A DNA stretch of 23,537 nt from DASQHM01 sp035632095 (GTDB taxonomy: Bacteria > Pseudomonadota > Alphaproteobacteria > Ferrovibrionales > Ferrovibrionaceae): the NCBI GenBank assembly GCA_035632095.1, contig DASQHM010000234.1, positions 1 through 23,537 of the forward strand. The letters run 5' to 3'. The notes under the pieces were generated by a model, which saw nothing but the letters and a program-made list of their open reading frames with translations, had not been told where the DNA came from and ran no database searches. Of the stretch, positions 7,331 through 15,456 are shown piece by piece (position 1 is the first letter of the stretch; the number at the start of each line of letters is the position of its first letter). The translations under genes were made by a program, and so were the position numbers.

Positions 7331-8425
7331 ATGGCCGATGACACCGACACCATATTGGATGCGATCGTGGCTCTGGTGCCGGCGCTGTTGAATGCCATGG
7401 AAGCGCTCGGTTTCATCGGCCGCCACCTGCATCCGCCCCAACTGAACAGGCTCGTCACGTCGGTCGGCGCGCGCGATGCGCCGGTGCTCGAGGCGTTGGA
7501 GGCTTTTCGCAAGGCCCCCTGGCCCGATCACCTCCAGGAATTTCGCGCGCAGATCGAAGCGGCCTGCGCATCGGTTTGCGAAGCCTTCGACGGGTTGCGC
7601 GCGGCGGCGAAGGATCCGGACGGCGTGTTGCAGGCCTATCGGGCGCTCCGCCACGGATCCCGTGCCCTCGAGACGCTTTATCCGGTCGCATCGGCGCTCC
7701 CGCCAGTGAGCCAATTCTATCTCGATGCGGAGGCGCGGAGCGACAAGGCCCTGCTTGCCCGGCTCGATAGCGCCGACGCCACGCGTCGCGACACCGGCGT
7801 GATGCACGCGCAAAACGAAAGGGGCATGCGGGGCGGGTTTTCCGTCTACGTGCCCGAATACTACGATGCCTCGCGTCCGCACCCCTTGGTGATGGCGCTG
7901 CACGGCGGCCGTGGTCACGGCAGGGACTTTCTTTGGACCTGGATCCGGTCGGCCCGCAGCCGCGGCGCGATCCTGGTCTGCCCGACGGCGCTCGGCGACA
8001 CCTGGTCGCTGATGGAGCCGACCTTCGACGGCACGAACGTCGAGCGCATTCTCACGCATGTGCGCGAGAACTGGAATGTGGACGGCGGCCACATGCTGCT
8101 CACCGGCATGAGCGACGGCGGCACGTTTACCTACGTCAGCGGTCTGCTGGCGCAATCGCCCTTTACCCATCTGGCGCCGGTCTCGTCGAGTTTTCATCCG
8201 CTCATGATGGAAGTGGCGGCACCCGACCGGGTCGAAGGTTTGCCCGTCTACATCGTCCACGGCAAGCTCGATTGGATGTTCCCCGTCGACATGGCGCGGT
8301 CGGCCGAAGCGGCCCTCGAGGCCGCGGGCGCAAATGTCTCGTTCCGAGAGATCGCCGACCTGTCGCATACATATCCGCGAGACGAAAACCCGCGCATCCT
8401 AGATTGGCTGCTGAACGGCGCTTGA
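7331..8425 (+). CDS. Alpha/beta hydrolase (esterase/depolymerase-like) with a long unassigned N-terminal region
   Basis: The 364-residue protein has a C-terminal alpha/beta-hydrolase domain from about residue 170. HGGRGHG near 190 would form the oxyanion hole, the nucleophile elbow is GMSDGG with Ser261, and Asp314 (GKLDWMFP) and His346 (LSHTYP) complete a triad in the right order. The pattern resembles the esterase/polyhydroxyalkanoate-depolymerase-like group. Residues 1-165 are mostly helical by composition and I do not recognise a domain in them. There is no signal peptide, so it is probably cytoplasmic. ATG 7331 has GAGG eight bases upstream. It lies between two CoA-transferase genes, which suggests a role in acid, ester or thioester metabolism; the substrate is unknown. 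Confidence 0.82.
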   Translation: MADDTDTILDAIVALVPALLNAMEALGFIGRHLHPPQLNRLVTSVGARDAPVLEALEAFRKAPWPDHLQEFRAQIEAACASVCEAFDGLRAAAKDPDGVLQAYRALRHGSRALETLYPVASALPPVSQFYLDAEARSDKALLARLDSADATRRDTGVMHAQNERGMRGGFSVYVPEYYDASRPHPLVMALHGGRGHGRDFLWTWIRSARSRGAILVCPTALGDTWSLMEPTFDGTNVERILTHVRENWNVDGGHMLLTGMSDGGTFTYVSGLLAQSPFTHLAPVSSSFHPLMMEVAAPDRVEGLPVYIVHGKLDWMFPVDMARSAEAALEAAGANVSFREIADLSHTYPRDENPRILDWLLNGA

Positions 8426-8471
8426 TCGCGCCCGCCTTCCGATCGGACACCACCCATGTCCCGGTTCTGTC

Positions 8472-8489
8472 ACCGGCTAAAACCGGCTA
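8472..8489. repeat. Short direct repeat ACCGGCTA with 10-bp period
   Basis: ACCGGCTA is repeated at 8472-8479 and 8482-8489, one helical turn apart, in the 166-base gap before the second CoA-transferase gene. It could be a pair of regulator contacts on one face of the helix. Nothing else in the gap is recognisable apart from the ribosome site at its end. Confidence 0.3.
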
Positions 8490-8580
8490 TGGTCTGGCCG
8501 GGGCTGGGGGAAACGCCAGTACCGGTCGAATGAATATTCGCGCGGCGGTTAAAAGCGAAGCGATAAGTGGTGCTGATTTC

Positions 8581-8587
8581 GGGAGGA
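8581..8587 (+). promoter_or_regulatory. Strong ribosome-binding site for the GTG start at 8592
   Basis: GGGAGGA ends four bases before GTG 8592. It is near the anti-Shine-Dalgarno consensus and supports the GTG start. Confidence 0.85.
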
Positions 8588-8591
8588 ATTC

Positions 8592-9809
8592 GTGGCTGGA
8601 CCTTTGGCAGGCGTGAGGATTCTTGACTGCACTTCGGTGGTGCTTGGCCCCTGGGCCGCTCAGCAGCTCGGCGACTTGGGCGCCGATATCATCAAGATCG
8701 AGCCCCCGGAAGGAGACACCACGCGCCAATTGGGCCCGAAGCGGAACCCCGACATGGCGGCGTTCTTCCTCGGCTGCAATCGCAACAAGCGCAGTCTGGT
8801 TCTCGACCTGAAAAAGGAATCCGGCCGGCGCGCCCTGTTCCGCCTGGCGAAGGGTGCGGACGTGCTGATGCATAATTATCGCCCGGATCCGGCCCAACGG
8901 CTCGGCGTGCCTTACGAAGCGTTCGAGAAGATCAATCCGCGCTTGATCTACCTCGCCACCTACGGCTTCCGCTCGGCCGGCCCCATGGGATCGAAGGCCG
9001 CCTACGACGACATCATTCAGGCCGGAACCGGCCTCGCCATGCTGCAGACGGCGGTCGCCGGTTCGCCGCGCTTTCTGCCGACCATCGTCGCCGACAAGAC
9101 CAGCTCGAATGCGGTGGTCGCGGCGGTCCTTGCCGCTCTATACGAGCGGGAGAAGTCCGGCCTTGGCCAGGCGATCGAAGTGCCGATGTTCGAATCGCTG
9201 GTGTCGTTCGTGATGGTCGAGCACCTCTACGGTGAGACCTTCCTGCCGGCGCTGGAAAGTGCGGGCTACAAGCGCATCCTCAACAAGGAGCGCCGCCCCT
9301 ACCCGTCGAAGGACGGCTTCTTCGCTCTGCTGCCCTATACGGACGCCAACTGGCGGGAGTTCTGCGAGCTCACCGGACGCATGGACATTCTCGCCGATCC
9401 CCGGTTCAAGGACCTGGCGACGCGGCTCGCCAATATCGAAGTGGTCTACGCGACGCTCGCCGAAATCTGCAAATCCCGCACCAACGCGGAGTGGATTGCG
9501 CTGTTGAAGACTTCCAATGTGCCGCATGGTCCGGTGAAGTCGCTGGAAGACCTGCTGACCGACGAGCAGCTTCTCGCCACCGGATTCTGGAAGGAATACG
9601 ACCACCCGTCGGAGGGCCGCATTCGCACCACCGACATTCCGCCGCGCTTCAGCCGCACGCCGCCAGAGATTCGCCGGCTGCAGCCGCGCCTCGGCGAGCA
9701 CAGCATTGAGGTGCTGGACGAAGCAGGCTTCACCAAGTCGGAAATCGACGAGATGCTCGCCGCCGGCGCCACTCACACCGGCCGCAAGCCGTCGGCCGGA
9801 ACTGCCTGA
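8592..9809 (+). CDS. CaiB/BaiF family III acyl-CoA transferase (second copy)
   Basis: This 405-residue family III CoA-transferase starts with GVRILDCTSVVLGPWAAQQL and GADIIKIEPPEGD, the family's N-terminal signature. The catalytic Asp is best placed at 139 in AYDDIIQAGTGLAML, keeping the D-x3-Q spacing also seen in the other copy. The start is GTG 8592 behind a strong ribosome site. It is on the same strand as the hydrolase but 166 bases away, so it may have its own promoter. It converges on ilvD with only eight bases between the stops. The two transferases differ at many positions, so they are probably separate enzymes with different acids rather than a recent duplication. The substrate is unknown. 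Confidence 0.92.
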   Translation: MAGPLAGVRILDCTSVVLGPWAAQQLGDLGADIIKIEPPEGDTTRQLGPKRNPDMAAFFLGCNRNKRSLVLDLKKESGRRALFRLAKGADVLMHNYRPDPAQRLGVPYEAFEKINPRLIYLATYGFRSAGPMGSKAAYDDIIQAGTGLAMLQTAVAGSPRFLPTIVADKTSSNAVVAAVLAALYEREKSGLGQAIEVPMFESLVSFVMVEHLYGETFLPALESAGYKRILNKERRPYPSKDGFFALLPYTDANWREFCELTGRMDILADPRFKDLATRLANIEVVYATLAEICKSRTNAEWIALLKTSNVPHGPVKSLEDLLTDEQLLATGFWKEYDHPSEGRIRTTDIPPRFSRTPPEIRRLQPRLGEHSIEVLDEAGFTKSEIDEMLAAGATHTGRKPSAGTA

Positions 9810-9817
9810 CCGAACGA

Positions 9818-11683
9818 TCAGCCGCCGACTTGAGTTACGTCACGAACCGCGCCGGTCGAAGCGCTGGTGGCGAGCGCCGCGTAGGCGCGCAGAGCCTGGG
9901 ACACCTTGCGGTCCCGGTTGGGCTTCCACGCCAGCTTGCCCTTGGCCAACATGGCCGCGCGGCGGGCTTTGATCTCGTCGTCGGAGATCGCCAGCCGGAT
10001 TGATCGCGCCGGAATATCGATCTCGATCGGATCGCCGTTCTCCACCAGCCCGATGGTCCCGCCCGCCGCCGCTTCGGGCGACACATGGCCGACCGACAGG
10101 CCTGAGGTCGCGCCCGAGAACCTGCCGTCGGTGATCAGCGCGGTCACGTTCGCCAATCCCCTTGCCTTGATCGAGCCGGTTGCGGACAGCATTTCTTGCA
10201 TGCCCGGCCCACCCTTCGGTCCCTCGTAGCGGATGACGACCACGTGCCCGGCTTCCACCTGGCCCTCGCGAATGCCTCGGGTCGCCGATTGCTCGCTTTC
10301 GAAGATCAGCGCCTTGCCCTTGAATTTCAGCACGCTCGGATCGACGCCCGCCGTCTTCACGATGCAGCCGTCTTCGGCAAGATTGCCGTAAAGCACGGCA
10401 AGCCCGCCGTCCTTGCTGTAGGCGTTCGCGCCGTCGCGAATGCATCCTTTGGCGCGATCGAGATCGAGTGTCGGATAGCGTTTGTCCTGCGAAAACGCCT
10501 GGGTGGTCCGCACGCCGCCCGGCGCGGCGCGATAATAGGTCCGCACCTTTTCGTCCTTCGTGCGCGCGACATCCCAGGTATCGATGGCTTCGCCCATGCT
10601 CGGCGAGTGCACGGTCTTGATATCGCGGTGGATCATGCCGAGCCCGTCGAGAATGCCGAGGAGCGCCATCACACCGCCGGCGCGGTGCACGTCTTCCACA
10701 TGCCAAAGCGGCGACGAGGGCGAAAGCTTCGCCAGATGCGGCGTCGATCGCGACAGGCGATCAATGTCCTTCATGGTGAACGGCACTTCCGCTTCATGGG
10801 CCGCCGCCAGAAGGTGCAACACGGTGTTGGTCGACCCGCCCATGGCGATATCGAGGCGCATGGCATTCTCGAACGCCTGGAAGTTGGCGATGGATCGCGG
10901 CAATACGGAATTGTCGCCTTCCATGTAGTGGCGCTTCGTCATCTCGACGACGCGACGCGCCGCTTGCAGGAAAAGTTCGCGCCGGTCCGCATGAGTAGCA
11001 ACCAGCGAGCCATTGCCGGGCAGCGACAATCCCAGCGCCTCGGTCAGGCAGTTCATGGAGTTGGCGGTGAACATGCCGGCGCATGAGCCGCAGGTCGGGC
11101 ACGCCGATCGCTCATAGGCTTCGATGGTCTCCGCCGAGTTCTTCGGATTGAAGCCGGCCACCATGGCGTCGACGGCGTCGATGGTCCGTTCGTTGCCGTC
11201 CCAATTGACCTTTCCGGCTTCCATCGGGCCTCCGGACACGAACACGGCCGGCACGTTGAGCCGTAGCGCCGCGTTCAACATGCCGGGCGTGATCTTGTCG
11301 CAGTTCGAGATGCAGACCATGGCGTCGGCGCAGTGGGCGTTCACCATGTATTCGATCGAATCCGCGATCAGGTCGCGCGACGGCAACGAATACAGCATGC
11401 CGTCGTGGCCCATGGCGATGCCGTCGTCCACGGCGATCGTGTTGAATTCCTTGGCAACCCCGCCGGCCTTCTCGATCGCCCGCGCCACCAGCTGGCCCAT
11501 GTCCTTCAGATGCACATGGCCAGGCACGAATTCCACGAAGGAATTGACCACGGCGATGATCGGCTTGGTGAAGTCCGCGTCGTTCATTCCGGTGGCGCGC
11601 CACAGGGCGCGCGTCGCGGTGTTGTGGCGTCCTTGGGTGGTCTTGGCGGAGCGGTAGCTCGGTCGTGACGTCTGGTCGTTCAT
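9818..11683 (-). CDS. ilvD: Dihydroxy-acid dehydratase
   Basis: The 621-residue enzyme dehydrates 2,3-dihydroxyisovalerate and 2,3-dihydroxy-3-methylvalerate in valine and isoleucine synthesis, using an iron-sulfur cluster and Mg2+. The N-terminus (YRSAKTTQGR, then RALWRATGMNDADF) and GHVHLKDMG match the long E. coli type, which is about 616 residues. Cys128-Asp129-Lys130 in ISNCDKITPGM and Cys195/Cys198/Cys201 in CPTCGSCAGMF are the expected cluster and metal-binding region. The segment VVNSFVEF lacks the extra N-terminal cysteine of [2Fe-2S] relatives, which suggests an E. coli-like [4Fe-4S] enzyme. The start is placed at ATG 11683 because family proteins begin just before this motif; the frame extends 11 codons further to a TTG. 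No other ilv or leu gene lies nearby, so the gene seems to stand alone. Confidence 0.96.
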   Translation of the reverse strand: MNDQTSRPSYRSAKTTQGRHNTATRALWRATGMNDADFTKPIIAVVNSFVEFVPGHVHLKDMGQLVARAIEKAGGVAKEFNTIAVDDGIAMGHDGMLYSLPSRDLIADSIEYMVNAHCADAMVCISNCDKITPGMLNAALRLNVPAVFVSGGPMEAGKVNWDGNERTIDAVDAMVAGFNPKNSAETIEAYERSACPTCGSCAGMFTANSMNCLTEALGLSLPGNGSLVATHADRRELFLQAARRVVEMTKRHYMEGDNSVLPRSIANFQAFENAMRLDIAMGGSTNTVLHLLAAAHEAEVPFTMKDIDRLSRSTPHLAKLSPSSPLWHVEDVHRAGGVMALLGILDGLGMIHRDIKTVHSPSMGEAIDTWDVARTKDEKVRTYYRAAPGGVRTTQAFSQDKRYPTLDLDRAKGCIRDGANAYSKDGGLAVLYGNLAEDGCIVKTAGVDPSVLKFKGKALIFESEQSATRGIREGQVEAGHVVVIRYEGPKGGPGMQEMLSATGSIKARGLANVTALITDGRFSGATSGLSVGHVSPEAAAGGTIGLVENGDPIEIDIPARSIRLAISDDEIKARRAAMLAKGKLAWKPNRDRKVSQALRAYAALATSASTGAVRDVTQVGG

Positions 11684-11789
11684 GGTGCTGCCATCGCGTG
11701 GGGGATTTGAGATCAATCATGGCCGCTTAGGGCCGGCCCCACAAGCCAGGACGATTTACGCCGTGCGAACGCCATGTTCGGATGACAAT

Positions 11790-11800
11790 ATCTGACAGAT
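11790..11800. promoter_or_regulatory. Perfect 11-bp palindrome between ilvD and the acyl-CoA synthetase gene
   Basis: ATCTGACAGAT consists of two 5-bp arms around one central base. It lies about 69 bases before the synthetase ATG and 107 bases from the ilvD ATG. It could be an operator for either divergent gene. A second palindrome, GGGCCGGCCC at 11730-11739, lies nearer ilvD. No good promoter hexamers were identified. Confidence 0.3.
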
Positions 11801-11868
11801 GGCCGTTGGAAGCGCTGCGTGCGATGGTCTGACCCTATGCGCGTCCGGAAGAAGAGAAGTGCGAAGCC

Positions 11869-14553
11869 ATGAGCATCCGCAATCTCGACTACCTGTTCAA
11901 ACCGAAGTCCGTCGCCCTGATCGGCGCCAGCGACCGGCAAGGTTCGGTCGGCGCCGTTGTGGCGCAAAATCTCCTGCACGGCGGCTTTTCCGGGCCGGTC
12001 ATGACGGTCAATCCGAAGCATCGGACCATTGCCGGCGTTGCGACTTATCCCGACGTGGGCAGTCTGCCTCAAACGCCGGAGCTGGCGGTGATATGCACGC
12101 CCCCGCCCGCGGTTCCCGGTACCGTGGTCGACCTTGGGAAGCGTGGCACCAAGGCCGCCGTGGTCATTACCGCCGGTTTCGGCGAAGGCGAGGATCGCAT
12201 TGGCGCCGACCTCCGTCAGGCCATGCTCGACGCCGCCCGCCCGCATCTGCTGCGCATTGTCGGCCCCAACTGCGTCGGCATCCTGGTTCCCGGGCTGCAA
12301 CTCAACGCGAGTTTCGCTCACATCGCCGCGCTCAAGGGCGACCTCGCCTTCGTGGCGCAATCCGGCGCCATCGTCACATCCATCGTGGATTGGGCGACGC
12401 CGCGCAACATCGGCTTTTCGCACCTTGTCTCCCTCGGCGACATGGCGGACGTCGACTTCGGAGACATGCTCGACTACCTGGCGATGGACGGCGCCACGCG
12501 CGCGATCCTGCTCTACATGGAAGGGGTCACCCATCCCCGCAAGTTCATGTCGGCGGCGCGCATCGCCGCCCGCTTGAAGCCTGTCATCGTGGTGAAGGCC
12601 GGGCGGCACGCCGAAGGAGCGAAGGCGGCGAGTTCGCATACCGGAGCGATGGCCGGCTCCGACGAGGTCTACGACGCGGCGTTCCGGCGCGCCGGCATGC
12701 TCCGGGTCTACGAGCTAGACGAGTTGTTCGACGCCGTGGAAACCCTGGCGCTCTGCCGTCCGTTTCACGGAGATCGGATCGCGATCCTGACGAATGGCGG
12801 CGGCATCGGCGTGATGGCCACCGACAGCCTCATCGATCAGGGCGGCCACCTGGCTGCGCTCTCGCCCGAGACGATGCAAGTCCTGAACAAGGTCTTGCCG
12901 CCCACATGGTCGCACGGCAATCCGGTCGACATCGTGGGCGACGCGCAGCCGGAGCGCTACGTATCTGCGCTTGAGGCCCTGTTGCAGGACAATGGGACGG
13001 ACGCGGTTCTCGTCCTGAATTGTCCGACGGCGGTCGCGTCGTCGACCGCGGCGGCACAGGCGGTGATCGAAGTCGCGGCGAAGTCGCAGCGCGCTTTGCT
13101 GACGAGCTGGGTCGGGGAAAGCGCCGTTGCGGAGGCCCGAAATCTCTTCGCGCGGGCCCGCATACCAACCTATGAGGCGCCCAATCAAGCCATGCGCGCG
13201 TTCATGCACATGGCCCAATATCGACGCAACCAGGATCTGCTGGCGCAATTGCCGGCGTCCGTGCCCGAGGAATTCTCCCCCGACACGGCGAAGGCGCGCG
13301 CCGCGATCGAAGCCGCGATCGCATCGGGCCGCGAATGGCTGACGGAGCCCGAGGCAAAGGAAGTTCTGGAGGCCTATCGGATACCATGCGTACCGACGCG
13401 GGTTGCCCGAAGCCCGGAGGACGCCGCGCGGCTGGCGGAGGCATTCAATGCGCCTTGCGCCGTGAAGATTTTGTCGCCGGATATCACGCATAAGAGCGAC
13501 GTCGGCGGCGTCGCGCTCGACCTGGCGACGCCCGCGGCCGTGCGAGACGCGGCGAGTGCCATGCTGGCCCGAATAAAACAGAGTCATCCGTCGGCCCGTA
13601 TCGACGGCGTGACCGTCGAGCCTATGATAAGGCCGGCGGGCGGTTGGGAATTGATTGTGGGCATGACCGAGGACTCGCAATTCGGTCCGGTGATATTATT
13701 CGGCCACGGCGGCATTGCGGCGGAGATCCTCGCCGACAAGGCGCTGACACTCGCGCCGCTCAATGCGAACATCGCGAATGCGTTGATGGCGCGGACGCGT
13801 GTGTACCGCCTCCTGCAGGGTTTCCGCAATCAACCGCCGGCCGATCTGGCAGCCATCGCCCTTGTGCTGGTGAAGGTCTCGCAACTCGTGGTCGATATCG
13901 GCGAGATTGTCGAACTCGACATCAATCCGCTGGTCGCCGGCAGCTCGGGCGCGACCGCGCTCGATGCGAGGATTCGCGTGCGGCCCGCCAAGGTGTCCGG
14001 GGCGGCGCGCCTTGCCATTCGACCCTACCCAAGCACGCTGAAGTCGTATCTGCCCCTGCCGGACGGACGAAGGCTTCTTTTGCGCCCGGTAAGGCCGGAG
14101 GACGCATTCGCGTTCGAGGCGGCGTTCGCTAAATTGTCGCCAAAGGACATCCGGTTGCGGTTCTTTGCGTCGCTCCGCTCCTTGACGCCGCACCTCATGG
14201 CCCGGCTCACGCAAATCGACTACGACCGCGAAATGGCCCTGGTGCTCTGCGAGGATGGCAAGCCGGCGGGCAGCGCCGAGGTGTTCGGCGTCGTGCGCGT
14301 GGCGGCCGACCCCGACAACGATACGGCCGAGTTCGCCATCATCGTGCGTTCGGACGTGGCAGGACGGGGCTTCGGCACATTCTTGATGGGGAGCATCATC
14401 GATTACGCCAGGTCGCGCGGCATACGTTCCCTCTTCGGCGACATTCTGCACGAAAACACCAACATGCTGGCGCTATGCCGGCGCCTCGGGTTCACCGTGC
14501 GGGCTATTCCCGAGGATCCTTCGATCGTCCGAGCCGAATTGCCGCTGCGCTGA
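11869..14553 (+). CDS. ADP-forming acyl-CoA synthetase fused to a C-terminal GNAT acetyltransferase (Pat/PatZ-like)
   Basis: The 894-residue protein has four parts in order. First is a CoA-binding Rossmann domain (about 8-130; VALIGASDRQGSVG), then a succinyl-CoA-ligase-like region (about 150-460). An ATP-grasp domain follows (about 480-715; GWELIVGMTEDSQFGPV, ELDINPLV). Last is a GNAT domain (about 728-890) with the acetyl-CoA pyrophosphate loop GRGFGTFL at 832-839. This is the layout of protein acetyltransferases such as Pat/PatZ, which acetylate lysines of acyl-CoA synthetases. The His of SSHTGA (257) and the His of ITHKSDVGG (541), both needed by true ADP-forming acetyl-CoA synthetases, are retained, so the ligase half may be active. 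The ribosome-site match is weak (GAAGAGAAG). It diverges from ilvD. It may act as an acyl-CoA synthetase, a lysine acetyltransferase, or both. Confidence 0.9.
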   Translation: MSIRNLDYLFKPKSVALIGASDRQGSVGAVVAQNLLHGGFSGPVMTVNPKHRTIAGVATYPDVGSLPQTPELAVICTPPPAVPGTVVDLGKRGTKAAVVITAGFGEGEDRIGADLRQAMLDAARPHLLRIVGPNCVGILVPGLQLNASFAHIAALKGDLAFVAQSGAIVTSIVDWATPRNIGFSHLVSLGDMADVDFGDMLDYLAMDGATRAILLYMEGVTHPRKFMSAARIAARLKPVIVVKAGRHAEGAKAASSHTGAMAGSDEVYDAAFRRAGMLRVYELDELFDAVETLALCRPFHGDRIAILTNGGGIGVMATDSLIDQGGHLAALSPETMQVLNKVLPPTWSHGNPVDIVGDAQPERYVSALEALLQDNGTDAVLVLNCPTAVASSTAAAQAVIEVAAKSQRALLTSWVGESAVAEARNLFARARIPTYEAPNQAMRAFMHMAQYRRNQDLLAQLPASVPEEFSPDTAKARAAIEAAIASGREWLTEPEAKEVLEAYRIPCVPTRVARSPEDAARLAEAFNAPCAVKILSPDITHKSDVGGVALDLATPAAVRDAASAMLARIKQSHPSARIDGVTVEPMIRPAGGWELIVGMTEDSQFGPVILFGHGGIAAEILADKALTLAPLNANIANALMARTRVYRLLQGFRNQPPADLAAIALVLVKVSQLVVDIGEIVELDINPLVAGSSGATALDARIRVRPAKVSGAARLAIRPYPSTLKSYLPLPDGRRLLLRPVRPEDAFAFEAAFAKLSPKDIRLRFFASLRSLTPHLMARLTQIDYDREMALVLCEDGKPAGSAEVFGVVRVAADPDNDTAEFAIIVRSDVAGRGFGTFLMGSIIDYARSRGIRSLFGDILHENTNMLALCRRLGFTVRAIPEDPSIVRAELPLR

Positions 14554-14604
14554 ATCGATCGCGCGGCGGCGCGTGACGTCGCGAACGGCACTCTTCCCGT
14601 CCGT

Positions 14605-15327
14605 TCAATGCCGCGGGCTCGGCCGCCGGTCCGACTTTCGACGGCGAATGTGATCCGGTGGATCGGCCATCCGCGCTTGGGCTCCCGGCATCGATAGTCC
14701 GTTCATGAGCAGCGCGATGCATTGCGTGGCGATCTGGTCCGGATCGAGCGGGCCGTCCGCGCGGTACCACCGGGCGATCCAGCTGATCGCGCCGGCCAGA
14801 ACGAAGGCTGCGATCTTCGGATCGCAGGGTGCGATCGATCCTTCCGCAATGCCCTCAGCGATGATGCCGCGAAACTCGCGGTCGATGGATCGCTTCAGAC
14901 GGCGCAGCCGCTTCCGGCTAGCGGGCGGCAAGGGATCTTCTCCGACGCGGATGACGCACATGCCGAAGTCCTGGGTCACAATCGCCGCGTATTCGCGGGA
15001 CGCGGCGATCAGCTTCGCCATCGCGCTGCCGCCGGAACGACCGGCGCGCTCGACGGCCTGATGCAAGGCCTCGATGCCGATGCGCACGCAATCGAACAGG
15101 ATCTGATCCTTGCTCTTTACATAGTGATAGACCGTCGGCTTGGTGACGTGCAGCCGTTCGGCGACGTCGTCGAGCGACGTGGCGTGAAATCCCTTTTCAT
15201 TGAATAGCTGCGCCGCCGCCTTCAGCACCGCGTCGCGTTTCACCGCCCAATCCCGTTTCCTGTCGCTCTGCTTTTTCCACGGCGACGGATGGTCTTGCGA
15301 GGGCGATTTCGCGGGTCTCTTGGGCAT
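14605..15327 (-). CDS. TetR/AcrR family transcriptional regulator
   Basis: The 240-residue protein has a basic N-terminal tail of about 28 residues. A TetR DNA-binding domain follows: RDAVLKAAAQLFNEKGFHATSL, with helix-turn-helix DDVAERLHVTKPTVYHYVKSK at about 53-73. The C-terminal ligand-binding region is helical and of the type common in regulators of fatty-acid, steroid or acyl-CoA genes. The tail after 220 is rich in Arg and Pro. ATG 15327 has only a weak ribosome site. It is transcribed away from the importer operon across a 129-base gap, the usual arrangement for a local repressor, so control of that operon is a reasonable inference. It is also tail-to-tail with the acyl-CoA synthetase gene (51 bases apart). 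The ligand is unknown. Confidence 0.93.
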   Translation of the reverse strand: MPKRPAKSPSQDHPSPWKKQSDRKRDWAVKRDAVLKAAAQLFNEKGFHATSLDDVAERLHVTKPTVYHYVKSKDQILFDCVRIGIEALHQAVERAGRSGGSAMAKLIAASREYAAIVTQDFGMCVIRVGEDPLPPASRKRLRRLKRSIDREFRGIIAEGIAEGSIAPCDPKIAAFVLAGAISWIARWYRADGPLDPDQIATQCIALLMNGLSMPGAQARMADPPDHIRRRKSDRRPSPRH

Positions 15328-15456
15328 TTCCGGGTTGCAGTTCTACTGGCGGATAAGGCCATTTACCCACGAGTAGGCTGATGCTACAAGCTTACAAAGT
15401 CCGATACTGCGGCGGCGTTCGGCGAAAGGCGTAGTGGTCCTCGTGAAAGTGCGCAG
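15328..15456. promoter_or_regulatory. Divergent control region between the tetR-type gene and the importer operon
   Basis: The gap holds an inverted repeat GTAG-N7-CTAC at 15373-15387, a possible half-site pair for the TetR protein. It overlaps a weak rightward promoter candidate: TTTACC at 15362-15367, then 17 bases, then TACAAG at 15385-15390. If real, the repressor would sit directly on the -10 region. Both matches are modest. Confidence 0.3.

Noticed and set aside
9810..9817. Possible terminator between the second CoA-transferase gene and ilvD
   Set aside because: Only eight bases separate the two stops, so there is no room for one outside the coding regions.
14554..14604. Hairpin CGCGC-GGCG-GCGCG between the acyl-CoA synthetase and tetR-type genes as a terminator
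   Set aside because: The stem is only five base pairs and no T-run follows on either strand. Such GC hairpins are common by chance here.
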